A stretch of 64,000 nucleotides of DNA, from positions 216,578,741 through 216,642,740 of the forward strand of contig NC_058518.1 in assembly GCF_904849725.1 (NCBI RefSeq), written 5' to 3'. Origin of the DNA: Hordeum vulgare subsp. vulgare. Lineage: Eukaryota; Streptophyta; Magnoliopsida; Poales; Poaceae. The notes beneath the pieces are model-generated. The model was not told where the DNA came from and made no database searches. It saw only the letters and a program-made list of their open reading frames with translations. Of this stretch, positions 9,080 to 19,608 are shown in pieces. The translations under genes and the position numbers were made by a program. Position 1 is the stretch's first letter. Each line of letters starts with the position of its first letter.

Positions 9080-9352
9080 CTGGCTATTTACTGGTGCTGC
9101 GCTACAGGGGCGGAGGAAGGGGCGCCGCCGGTGGAGAGGACGAGGACGGCGTGGGTCTTGCAGGGGGACTTGAGGTGGCGGCCGAGGACGGTGACGTCGG
9201 GGAGGTGGTGGCCCTCCGCGGTGACGGAGCTAGGGTTCGGGGAGACGGCGGGTGCTGCTGGGTGGTGGAAAGGGGGTAGGGGGGAGGCCGCGGGAGAAGA
9301 GAGGAGGGGGCGGTTGGGTGCGCGGCTTCGGGGCTGGAGCAAACCCTAGCGC
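9080..9352 (-). pseudogene. GC-rich captured exon of an unrecognised host gene
   Basis: A GC-rich block in otherwise AT-balanced DNA. On the minus strand it starts with CTAGGGTTTGC, common in grass 5' leaders, then a proline-rich stretch. From about 9235 down to 9120 there is a frame in which practically every codon ends in G or C (VTAEGHHLPDVTVLGRHL and so on), as in grass first exons. It ends near AG/GTAAAA at 9080-9079. A TAA lies in frame just before this donor. I do not recognise the protein. The GH51 fragment is downstream on the same strand, but no link between them is evident. Confidence 0.4.
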
Positions 9353-9461
9353 CACCAGAGCTCTGTGGACTGCATGGACGAAGGTGGGGGAAGGGGTGGG
9401 CGGGGATGAGGGCGCGCGAGGGCAGATCGAGTAGAGGCGCACGAGGGCAGCCGGCTTAGGA

Positions 9462-9540
9462 ATGGCGCACCCCGAGCGGTGCGCCATTAGAATGTTTTTT
9501 TATATAGTAATGGCGCATGTATATGAGGTGCGCCTTCTCT
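9462..9540. repeat. Internal copy of CACTA subterminal repeats
   Basis: AATGGCGCACC...GGTGCGCCATT followed by ATGGCGCA...GTGCGCC, the same palindromic motif as at the element ends, lies 4 kb inside the right end. It abuts the captured GC-rich block, suggesting the element is a chimera or once contained another CACTA end. Confidence 0.8.
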
Positions 9541-9552
9541 ACGTTGTTAATC

Positions 9553-9720
9553 TCCGAAGTAGTAGCGTAGTGGTGCGTCGGTTTTGCCTGCTAGTAGGAG
9601 GTGGCGGGTTCGAATCCTCTTCCCCCCTCCTTTTATTTTTTTCCTTTTATTTTTTTGTATACATTGTTTCCTTGTGTTGGTTGCACCTTGGTTTGAGAAG
9701 TTGATGTTGTGGTGTGCATC
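9553..9720 (+). repeat. tRNA-like (SINE-like) module inside the CACTA element
   Basis: TAGCGTAGTGG (9563-9573, A box) and GGTTCGAATCC (9607-9617, B box) lie 33 bp apart, matching Pol III internal promoter consensus. A C-run and T-rich tail follow. It has the layout of the two modules in the long LTR. A tRNA-derived SINE is the simplest reading; target duplications were not identified. Confidence 0.5.
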
Positions 9721-10074
9721 ACACCATGAGGGTGATTTATCTTCCCTCACAACAACATCTAGTGCCTAGTATTTTTTTATGTTTGCAAGTAGATGCCTAT
9801 GAATAGGAGTTGAATCTTGTGATTAGGTGTTCTAGTGGTAAGTGTGCCAACGGCGGCGGCTGTGGAGCGGGGGAGGGTGCGGGGGGTTCTCGGCGGCGAG
9901 GGGGATCTTGCGAGGGGTGATAGCGATCGAGATGGAGGGGATCGAGATCGAGTGTCCTCATGAATATTCAATATTTTTTCAAATTGAATATGAAAAAATA
10001 TCATCAAATTTGAAAATGTCGGAATACAATCGAGAAATGAACGCTACAATTTAAATACAATCGATCTTAGCTAG
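9721..10074. other. Stretch downstream of TNP2 without a gene
   Basis: Holds a GC-rich patch (9845-9915) and an AT-rich imperfect palindrome at about 9962-10005 (AATATTCAAT ... ATTGAATATT-like). It likely contains the TNP2 3' untranslated region. No supported ORF. Confidence 0.4.
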
Positions 10075-12650
10075 CTATTTGTTCACAATCTTCTTGCCCT
10101 TATTTTTCGTAAATGGAGTTCTTCTCTTGAACGGACGTCCTTTAGGTAGGGTGGTCCTGCTTCTTCTTGTGGTGTATGCTGGTACTTCATCATCGTCGTC
10201 ATGTTCCATCTTCGGGTCGCCGTACTTGTCGAAGTCTTTCTCATTGGCGACTCCATCCATTACGATGATCTTCCTTTTGCCTCTCCTCACGACAACACGA
10301 CTGGGCTTTGGCAGGTCAGTAATGAAGAAGCATTGGTCCACTTGGGAAGCCAGTACCCATGGCTCATTTTTCGCGGTGACGTTTGCGCCAGCGGTCTTGG
10401 ATTTGGCTTCGGGTATAACCATGGTGGTGAAATACCGGTCTTATTTTATGACGCTCTTGGCCCATCTGACACGGAACATCGGGACCTTCTCTCCAGTGTA
10501 GCTCAGCTCCCAGATCTCCTCGATCCTTCCGTAGTATCTCTCCTTGTCGTTACCGGTGTAGGATTCCATCGTTACCCCGGAGTTCTGATAACCATCGCTC
10601 TTCATGTCCTTTCCCTCGGTGTAGAATGTGTAGCCGTTGATATCGTACGCCTCATACGTCATCAGGTTGTGCTCGGCGCCCTGTGACAAGGCGAATATGA
10701 GTTGTTCTTCCGCGGAAGAATCCTCATGTAAAGGGTACGACAGAAGCTTCTGCTTGAACCAACGCGTGAAACATGAGTTGTGCTCTTTGATTATATCTCC
10801 GTCCGTCCTCTGTTGGCCTCGGTCATTGTACGTCTTCTCAATAAAGGTTTTGTGCTCTACGACCCAAGGATCGACCACGTCTATGTGTTGTAGCGCGACT
10901 AGGTTTGCTCTTTCAAATTCGGCGAGTCGACCCTCGAAGTCGACATGCATTTCGCGGCGACCCTCACGGTGACCCCATCCTGCGAGCCTACAGAGGTGCC
11001 TGTTGATGGGCAGACCAACGGGGTTCTCGATGCCAAGATAATTCGTGCAGTAGGAGATGCACTCTTCGGTCAGAAAGCCCCTGGCTATGCTTCCCTCTGG
11101 ACATGACATGTTGCGAACGTATCCTTTGATGACACCATTCATCCTTTCGAACGACATCATGCTGTGCAGGAACGTCGGCCCGAGTTGGATGATATCCTCC
11201 ACGATATGGACCAGCAGATGCACCATAACGGGGTTCTCATAGGGAAATATTCTTTCTCTGCGGCGTCCCACGTATTGGTTGGCGTTTTCCACAACGTGTC
11301 TAGCTCCTCATTCAGCAGCCCCAGATATAGATTGATGTCGTTCCCTGGTTGTTTCGGCCCTTCAATTAGCATACTCATGTGAATGTACTTCCTCTTCATG
11401 CACAACCAGGGGGGAGTTTGTACATCCACACAAACACAGGCTAGGTGCTATGTGTGCTTCTCTGGCTGCCAAACGGATTGACTCCATCGGTGCTCGCGCC
11501 CAGCATGATGTTCCTTGGATCATCCCCAAAATCTGGGTATTCGTAGTTCAACGCTTGCCACTGGCTCGCATCCTTAGGATGACTCAGCATCTTGTCTTTT
11601 TTTATTTATCTCTGGATCATTTTCGTCATCTTCTTGCTTTTTCTCCTCCCTATCCGCGTGCCAACGCAGGAGCTTCGCTACCTTAGGGTCCGCGAAATAC
11701 CGTTGCAGACGAGGAGTGATCGGAAAGTACCACACCACTTTTCGAGGAGCTTTCTTCCTCTTCTTGTATCGACTGACGCCGCACACCGGACATATGGTAG
11801 ACAACGCGTGCTCGTCCCGATAAATGATGCAATTGTTCATGCACACATGGTATTTCACGTGCGGTAAATCCAGAGGACACACGATTTTCTTCGCCTCCTC
11901 AAAACTGGTCGGGCACTTGTTCCCCTTGGGAAGACGTTCGTGCCAGAATGACATGTTCTCGTTGAAGCATGCGTCGGTCATTTTGTGTTTTACCTTCATC
12001 TCTAGAGACATGAGCGTTACTTTCAGGCGGGTATCCTCGGGCCTGCATCCTTCATACAATGGAGTAACCGCGTCTATCTCCAGTTGATCCAGCTTGGCTT
12101 TCTCTCGGGCGGCAGCTCTTGCGTTATCCGTCTACTTGAGAAGCAACTCTTGAATATGAGGGTCCTGCACCCAGGCCATCGATGGTCCATCGTCGTCTGC
12201 TTCGGCATCTTCATCTTCATGATCATGCCCTTTGTCTGCTCCGGCATCTTCCTCATCATCATGTCCGGCATCTTCTACATGATGACTGTGTCCTGGAGAT
12301 TCTTCGTCTTCTCGCCCGCCCTTGCCGCGGTTGTCTTGCTCATGCCCTTCCTCATTTCTTTCCCGGTCCCCATGGACGACTTCATAATCATCTTCATCAC
12401 CTTGCCACCGATAGCCATCCATGAAGCCACGCAAGAGCAGGTGGTCCCGCACCTTTACGGAATCCGGTTCCATAAGGCTCTTCAGCTTGCATCTTCGACA
12501 CGGACATCTTATCTCCGTCTCGTTCTTTTGAAGCATCTTGGCCTTCGTGGAGCTCAAAAACCTATTCACGATGCCTTCGGTCATCGTGCGGACCATGCTC
12601 GCCTGCGGGGTAGAGCAAAACGATATTTTAGAACCAAAAAAAAATTGCAT
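10075..12650 (-). pseudogene. TNP2-type CACTA transposase (internally deleted, several stops)
   Basis: The N-terminal part (12650-12135) has a transposase-associated domain with a Cys-rich motif (CPCRRCK) and a long acidic/His linker. The next part (to about 11240) is Transposase_21/TNP2: KTDACFNENMSF-like block, CPVCG, DPRNIMLGASTDGVNPFG and PPWLCMKRKYI. In-frame TAG codons sit at about 12132 and 11440. Near 11240 the frame jumps straight into a DUF4218-like segment (MVHLLVHIVEDIIQLGP, FERMNGVIKGY), so the middle of the transposase is missing. A DUF4216-like end (VPMFRVRWAKS onward) follows, with a TAA at about 10440 and a basic tail to 10075. Transposases of this family are about 1000 residues; this copy cannot be functional. 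Confidence 0.9.
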
Positions 12651-12654
12651 GACT

Positions 12655-13060
12655 TTGCCTAAAAATAGTACAAAAAAGAATGCATAGTGCCAAATTCTCG
12701 CCGAAACGGAAATGAATCAACATTCCGGGAAAATATTGGCAACTATCGCATTTCAAATACTGGTACCTGCAAACACAAACATATATGCAACACCACAAAC
12801 ATACGTAGATCTAGCTAGGCCATAAAAAGTGCATGTGCACGTTGTTGGAGGGAGAAAAAAGTAGATCTACAACATAAAAGCTTTCCCCTTACTTACCTAT
12901 CAAAAAAAGGTAATTTAACCACTTAATTTGGGTGAACCTATGATGCAAATGAGGTGAGGAGGAGGAGGCACCCGAGACAAGCTTGGAGGAGGAGGTGGAG
13001 AGAATGAAAGTGGGGAAAGTGAGTGTGGCAGGTGGATGTCCAAAATATCTAGCTGGTCCT
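12655..13060. other. TNP2 upstream region
   Basis: Contains at 12655-12775 the blocks shared with the upstream region of the second gene (6400-6535). AT-rich DNA follows without any ORF I can support. The TNP2 promoter should lie here. Confidence 0.5.
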
Positions 13061-13536
13061 ACATTACTAATGGCGCACCACCTACATATGCGCCATTAGT
13101 AACCCTGGTTACTAATGGTGCACCTCCCGTGGTGCGCCATTAGTAGTTCTGCAAAAAAATAGTAGTGGAGCACCACCAAGAGATGCGCCATTAGTAACAC
13201 TGGTTACTAATTGCGCACTAGCTGTGGTGCGCCATTAATAGTTTGCAAAAAAAACCAAAAAAAATTATAGTAGTGGCACACTACCAATAGATGTGCCATT
13301 AGTAACCCTGGTTACTAATGGCGCACCAGCTGCTGGTGCGTCATTAGTAGTTTTGCAAAAAAAATAAAAAATCAAAAAATATAGTAGTGGCGCACCGATT
13401 GTGTGGTGCGCCATTAGTATCCATCACACTAATGGCACACCTGCACATGGTGCGCCACTACTATATAGTAGTGGCGCACTGCTTGTGTGGTGCGCCATTA
13501 GTATCTATATCATCTATAGCCCTTTTCCTAGTAGTG
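13061..13536. repeat. Right terminal inverted repeat and subterminal repeats of the CACTA element
   Basis: At least twelve ATGGCGCACC-type motifs in both orientations, separated by A-runs, end in CCTTTTCCTAGTAGTG, the inverse of the left terminus. The motif density matches the left end. Confidence 0.9.
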
Positions 13537-16500
13537 CTAGGAACACAAACCAGTAGGTTTCTTCTTTATTTTTAGCTTATGTGAGTATGTAGTGTGAGTG
13601 TGCACATGTGTTGATGTGTGGGAGTGCATACATATGTATGTGTGTGTAGGCAAGCTCTTGCATGGTATGTGTGGTTGGTCTAGCATGTGTAGTTGTGTGT
13701 GTGTAGATGTGTGTATATGTGTGTGTGCATGGGTGACTTGTGCACCTATGTAAGATGGTGTGTGTGCTTGTGGTGGCATTTGCACCTGTGCAAGAGGTCA
13801 CCCTCTTGTTGCACCTCTTGTGTATGTGAGTAGGATGTAGGAGCATATGTAGGTGTGTAGGTGCTCATGCATGTGTGTGTGGGGGGGGTATGAGTGCAAT
13901 TGAGGACTTGAGCATGAGGGCTCACCTCTCATGCTTGCCCTTATATTGATTGTGATGGTGTAAAGCACCTTGTGTGTGTGCATGGGTAGATCTAGGGATG
14001 CCAAGCATGCTTGATTCACATGAGATAATGCCCTCTTATGCTTATGTTGAGTTCATGTAGTTTTTCGAGCTAGCTTTGTGCTTATTTGTTCCATGCAAGT
14101 ACCCATGTATTATATATGGATTTGGGTTAGAATCATCCCAGGAATCCACTGGTGGAATCAGATTTCACTTTGGAGCAACTTTGTAAACTGTCACTTTTCT
14201 GACTTCATGCTATGTTTAGAGCTTGGTGCCATGTGGTGTGTTGAGCCTATGAGGATGATTCCTTGATGTGGCAATAGTGGGTGAACCCCTCTACAGCATG
14301 GTAGTTTTGTTTTGCTCAGAGTAGTTTGGATGTGCTAGTTGTGCCTTTTCAAAGTTGACATGTGGCTAAAATTGTCAGCTTTGTGAAAATCTGTGATTTT
14401 CACTAAGTCTGAGAAACTGCTGTTATTTTCTTCCCTTGTTGATGTGGTTGCAAAAGCTCATGTGTTGGGAATCAGCCCATGCAATCAACTAGAGAGTTGG
14501 AGATTTTGGGTTTGTATAGCTCTCTGTTAAATTTCATGCACTTTAACTTCCTGTAGATATCATTTTGGAGGCTGTCAAAATGCTTCAGAGCATAAGCAGC
14601 TGGTGAAAATCTGAGATCTTCACTAAGTCCCAGAAATCTGTTATTTTTGTCCAAGTTAGTGCCTGTAGATCTTCTTGTGTGTGACTCCTTTGTATTATCT
14701 TCTTGCTCACGCTTGTAGAGCTTTTGAATGGCTTTTGCCACATATCTTGTTTGGCACATTTGGGTGGTTGTAGATACTTTGCATGTTGCTTACAAACTGC
14801 TATGATGCTGTTAGAAATAGATTGCTTAGTTTTGTTGTTTTGAAGCTTGTGTGAGCATAGTTGATGGTGTGGTGTGATTCTTTGCACCACCCCGCCTATA
14901 TTTGTTGGTTTGATCATGTGGAAACCTGGGAATGCTATAAGAGTGCCATTGGGGTGTGCTTGTGGTGGAATTGATCTGTAGGACTCGAAATCTTGTTTCG
15001 TAGTTTCCGGTTGATTCGTAGCTCCGTTCTCTACGTTCTTTATATGCTTTTGCATCGTTTTCTCGTGATGCACCTGTTCATTCCATCCTCATGCATGTCA
15101 AGATAGCTTAGTGTGAAGTTATGTCCACAAGTTTACCTTCTCTTCTTATGCATATGCAAGTGACTAGAATAGTGATGCATGCTTCATTCTCATCTCATGC
15201 ATCATGTTGTATGTTGCATCATGTTGTGTTGGTGTTCATTGGCTGTTACTTTTATATTGGGTAGCACCGGGATCGGAGAGCGAGTTTGTGGATTCTGGAG
15301 AGTACGTGTAGGACGAGCAAGAGCAGTTTCAAGCTGAAGACATCACAGGCAAGATGACCGTGATCTTGATACTGTATCTAGGTTTGTTATGTTTAGATTC
15401 ACGTTTCCTTCGATATATGCTCGCTGCCTACCACTTGAGATAATTGCCTCATGATATTGCCATGAAACCCAAACACCTTCTCCTCCTAGCTAATGTTGTT
15501 TGGCTAAGTAGGCTTGCTCAGCTTCTAATGATAGCTTTGCTAGTTGCAGGTGCGAGTTGTCTCATGTGATAACATGAGTATTTTGATATCATTATGATTA
15601 AATTGTTATTTAATTAATGCAACTATATACTTGGTAAATGAAGAAAGGCCTAGCCTTTTGCCGGGTGATTTGTTCCGTTATTGCCGCCTTAGTTTCGGCT
15701 ACCGGTGTTTGATTCCATAACGGATCGCTCCTAACACGTTCGGGGTTGTTATGGGGACCCCCTTGATAAATCGTGTAGTGTTAAGGCTCGTCTAGCAGGA
15801 CCCAACATTGGTTTTAACTTGCTAATCACCTAATAATAGTCTGCATAGGGAATAGCTACCCCGAGGAATTAATCAACAACCCGGGCCAGAGCTCCTCATG
15901 AGTGTTGGTCCAAACTAGAGTCGTGTGCGGGGCCAACCCGGGGCAACTCGGGAGATTTTTATCAGGACACTGTACGCTGCGCTCATCCGACCGTGCCTTG
16001 AGAACGAGATACGCGGCTCCTATCGGGTTCGTTGACACGTCGGGAGGTCTTGCCAGATTTGTCTTACCTTAGCGATATATCTTGCGTATAGGAATCCCGG
16101 TGAAACTTTGGGTCTCCCCAGAGTTGAGGTTATCCTCTAAGGAATCTGACGAGATCACGAGATTCGTGATAGAGGATTACTTTGCGGCCCGTGACCGTTT
16201 GTGATGGACTAGTTGGAGCACTCGTGCAGGGTTTAATCTTTCGGAAAGCCGTGCCCGCGGTTATGTGGCAATCTGGATAATTTGTTAACATCCGGTTCTA
16301 GATAACTTGAACTAACTCTAATAAAAGTGCCAACTTTGTGTGTAACCGTGACTGTCTCTTTCGAAGACCTCTCTTCGATCGGGAACACGGTGGGGTTATG
16401 TTTGACGTAAGTAGGTGTTCAGGATCACTTAGTGATCACCTAGTCTTCGACCGCTCACGTAGACCACATATCATAACTTTGATCTTCGTAAGTTAGCCAC

Positions 16501-16996
16501 CATAAATGCTTAGGATGCTGCAACCTAAGCACTGAACCTTCCTCACCTAATAACTTGACTAGTTTCGGTACCTAGGTCATCGATTGTTGAGTCCCCGTGG
16601 CTCACAGTTTACTACAACACCCCAACAGGTACAGGTACGCCCGATGCAGGTGATCCAGATGGCACGCAGCTGGCGTGGCAGTACGATGAGGAGAACGACC
16701 GCCTCTACGTGAACTATCCAGAAGACTGAGGCCGTGGTCGTGATCGTGGGCGAGCATGCGGTATATCATAGTCTTTTCCTTGTTTCTGTAGCCCGTAGCA
16801 GGACTATCTTGTCTGAATAATTGTGTTGATGTAACTTTGATATTATCTATGTGATATGGCAAATGAATGCCCTATTTGTCTATCTTAATTTATGTATGTG
16901 CTATGATTCTCTCGCTTGCGAAATGCTTAGATGCGCCTCTTTCCCTTTTGGGGCATCGCCCCCTAAATAGGAAAGGGCCGCATCTTAGTCGTTACA
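13537..16996 (+). repeat. 5' LTR, downstream part, of the long-LTR gypsy element
   Basis: Resumes at CTAGGAACACAAACC and matches 24258-27715 of the 3' LTR through to GTTACA. It contains a TG-rich tract (13570-13900) whose complement yields spurious His/Thr-rich ORFs. It also holds the PPT-proximal phrase CCCCCTAAATAGGAAA near the end. No gene. Confidence 0.93.
13570..13900. repeat. TG-rich degenerate microsatellite in the LTR
   Basis: Repeated GTGTGTG, GTGTG and TGCATG words over about 330 bp, also present at 24290-24625 in the 3' LTR with small length differences. ORFs read across it are composition artefacts. Confidence 0.8.
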
Positions 16997-16999
16997 AGT

Positions 17000-17013
17000 T
17001 GGTAATCAGAGCC
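17000..17013 (+). promoter_or_regulatory. Primer-binding site (initiator tRNA-Met type)
   Basis: TGGTAATCAGAGCC lies three bases after the 5' LTR end (GTTACA, 16996). It matches the usual TGGTATCAGAGCC complement of tRNA-iMet apart from one extra A, which would weaken priming. Confidence 0.85.
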
Positions 17014-18030
17014 TTACGACCATAGGAGCCTTTGTGTGATCGAACTTTGCCGAGTCGAGTCTAAAAATGTTTTGATTCTTAGTTATATCGGAGAGTAGGT
17101 TTCTTTTTCTCCTCTTCCATGCTCTGATGAGGTTCTCGACTTAGGAAATCATTATTCTACACCTCTTCTCTCTCAAAAAAAATTAGGATCACGCGGGTAT
17201 TTTGAAATCTATATGATATCGATGTGATGGAGTTCTGTCTTGCTGCCTCCTGTGTGACTTGATTTCTTCCGGGGAGTTGAGCTCCAGGGAATTCTTGTGC
17301 ACATCGCCATCATCCAGATTTCTGAGTATCTCAGAACGAAGGATGTTCGTAATTTCTTCAATACTAGTAGTAGCGAGATAACCCAGATGTCCCCAGTACT
17401 GGTGCAGATTGTTCGGGAGTACTGATCATTGTGATCACGAGGGTCTGTAGTAGATGAAGGTCCGAGATTCTGGTTATGTGTTGACGGATGTGATACATTG
17501 TACGGGTTAGTATAGAAGTTGTGTGAGATATTACTCCTTGTATCCGTGTACCAGATTGCATGACCAGATATTTCGGGAATTCATAGGTGGGATATCAAGT
17601 AGTGACTTATAGGACAATCTTCCTACAGATTCATGATGTGAGGTTGGGATTCGACATTTAGTGGGTACGTTTGTTCACGGTCGTCTTACAGCGGTTCTCG
17701 TTGTGCCTTAAAGAATCCTTGTAGCTTGCTACGACTCGGGGATGCTTCGTAAGTCGTGTGCACTACCTTGCACAAGATGGCTACTGTATATTCGAGCCCG
17801 TGCGATCTTATCCACGAAGATATCGGATGAAATCTCGATCCTATGTTTGTTCCGAGTAGTTCTAGCTCATACTTGTTTTGCAAGTGGTCTTAATCAGAAT
17901 TTTATCGACAGTCACTTTGAGGAAGCATTCTTACTATTTTGTTTGAGTGCAATTGCTAATATTCCTGCTTTTTTTATTCAGGTTTACCTTCAATATTATT
18001 CTGTGGGCTAATGTGTTGTCCGTCTTCGGG
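17014..18030 (+). other. Untranslated leader between primer site and gag
   Basis: About 1 kb without a supported ORF, as expected for a gypsy leader. A pyrimidine-rich stretch near 17965 precedes the gag ATG at 18031. Confidence 0.6.
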
Positions 18031-19092
18031 ATGGCTCCACCAACTCATCAGAATCCAGGTCGTGAGGGTGCTGAGATGCCGCCACCACCCCCTCCGCCAC
18101 CTCCTCTACTGCCGCCTCCTCCTGCAGAGGCTTGGCAAGCGGTGATGGCTGCAACAAATGCTAACACTTAGATGCTGATCCAGCTGTTGCAAGAGAGGAC
18201 TAATCAGCAGCAAGGCAACTTCAACCATGGTGGTAATCAGTTTGCTACTCTGAGTCAATTCCTCGCAAATCAGCCGAAGACCTTCACATCGTGTGATCAG
18301 CCGTTTGACACTGAGGATTGGATTCGGGACATGAACAAACACTTTGAGTGCAACAATGTCTGTACAGATGATTTCGTCAAGTTTGCAACATCCCAGCTGA
18401 AGGGGCAAGCATCGATCTGGTGGCAGCAGTTGAAGGACTCTAGGGGTGCTAGAGTGATCACTTGGGATGAGTTCTGCAGAGACTTCAGGTCCCACTATAT
18501 CCCGTCTAGCTTTGTGGAGGAGATGCGTGAGAAGTTCAGACGCTTGAAGCAAGGTGGTAACTCCGTGTACAAGTACAATGTCGAGTTCCACGGGCTAGCC
18601 CGATATGCCTTGCAGGACATTCCAGATCAAAAGAGCAAGATCTATCAGTTCAGAGGTGGTCTAATAGAGGATTTGCAGCTAGCCCTCGCCTTGCACGATC
18701 CTGAGGAGTTTGATAAGTTCTATAACTTGGCTCTCAGGGCTGAGGCAGCTTTGCTCAGGGTGGAGAATTCGAAGAAGCGTTTCAGAGATTCCAGCTCGTC
18801 TTCCTCAACTCAGGTGGTTTAGAAGCAACAGAAATACTGGGTGTCTCCTCCTCCTCCTAGGCACACGAAGCAGTTCAAGCAATCAGGTGGTCGTGGTTCT
18901 TCCCACCCACCCAACCCAGCTTTCTAGCAGAGGTTTCAGCAGCAGAAGCAAGGGAATCCTCAGACTCAGTTCCATCAGCCAGCAGATGTTACTTGTCACA
19001 AGTGTGGGCATAAGGGTCACTATGCCAACAAGTGCACCTCTCAGCTCCGTCTTCCGCCTCCTCCTCCAGGCAAACCTCCTAGCAATGCTATA
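18031..19092 (+). pseudogene. gag: gag of the long-LTR gypsy element
   Basis: The ATG at 18031 starts a proline-rich N-terminus (a run of nine prolines), then a retrotransposon gag domain (DWIRDMNKHFECN, QASIWWQQL, FRRLKQGGNSVYKYNVEF). Toward the end is a CCHC zinc knuckle CHKCGHKGHYANKC (18993-19034). The capsid domain assembles particles and the knuckle binds RNA. In-frame TAG codons at 18169, 18820 and 18925 each fit a C-to-T change of CAG. The frame continues into protease without a stop after the knuckle, so gag and pro were one polyprotein. Confidence 0.9.
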
Positions 19093-19608
19093 GTGAAGTT
19101 CAACCCCAGGTCTGCTAGAGTCAATATGGTGAATGCAGCTGAAGCACACAACTCCTCACACGTGATTATGGGTAATCTCCTCGTTAATGATTCTCCTACA
19201 AAAGTCTTGTTTGATTGTGGTGCTTCGCATTGCTTTATGTCAAAGTCATTTTTCGTCAAGCATGAGTTTGATTATCAAAATTTTCCAAAACCAATGTCGA
19301 TGGTCTCTCCTGGTTTGATATTGAATTCTAGTCGCATAGTTCCTGATGTCATTGTCAAGATGGGTAAATATGCTTTTCTGGCGTCTCCTATTGGCCTTGG
19401 CAACTGTGACATTGATTTGATCCTTGGAATGGACTGGTTGGCCATGAACAAGGCATCTATTGATTGTGAAGCTAAAGAAGTGAAGCTAACTCACTCTTCA
19501 GAGGACGTGATTATCTTCGCAGCGTGCGATGACACAATCCGTCTATTTTCCTTGAATGAGAAGGGTGAGATCTCCAATTTCGCCAGTCCGAGTGGTCTAC
19601 GAATATGA
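19093..19608 (+). pseudogene. Retropepsin-like protease of the long-LTR gypsy element
   Basis: Same frame as gag. The active-site block reads LFDCGASHCFMS: the catalytic Asp is kept, but the usual Ser/Thr next to it is Cys. The second conserved block DLILGMDWL (about 19415-19440) is present. The frame closes at 19608 (ISNFASPSGLRI then stop), whereas the RT homology continues in the next frame from about 19598, so a frameshift separates protease from RT. Confidence 0.85.

Larger units (their letters stand above)
1241..13536 (-). mobile_element. CACTA (En/Spm) DNA transposon, 12,296 bp, genes on the minus strand
   Basis: The ends are CACTACTAGGAAAAGG (1241-1256) and its inverted copy (13521-13536), flanked by a 3-bp CTA duplication. 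Palindromic subterminal repeats of the form ACTAATGGCGCACC/GGTGCGCCATTAGT occupy about 400 bp at each end. On the minus strand it carries a TNP2 transposase (10075-12650), a second multi-exon gene with an Ulp1-like end (2356-5881) and a small RNase H1-like ORF (1908-2162). Between the genes lies about 3.5 kb of DNA that includes captured host exons. Both large genes carry stops and frameshifts, so this copy cannot move itself. Confidence 0.95.

Noticed and set aside
10079..10686. Plus-strand ORFs of 140 and 161 codons (also 12084-12662)
   Set aside because: They are antisense shadows of the TNP2 coding frames.
13537..14019. Several minus-strand ORFs rich in His, Thr and Ser (also 24258-24726)
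   Set aside because: They are translations of a TG-rich repeat inside the LTR; the same pattern appears in both LTRs and has no domain.
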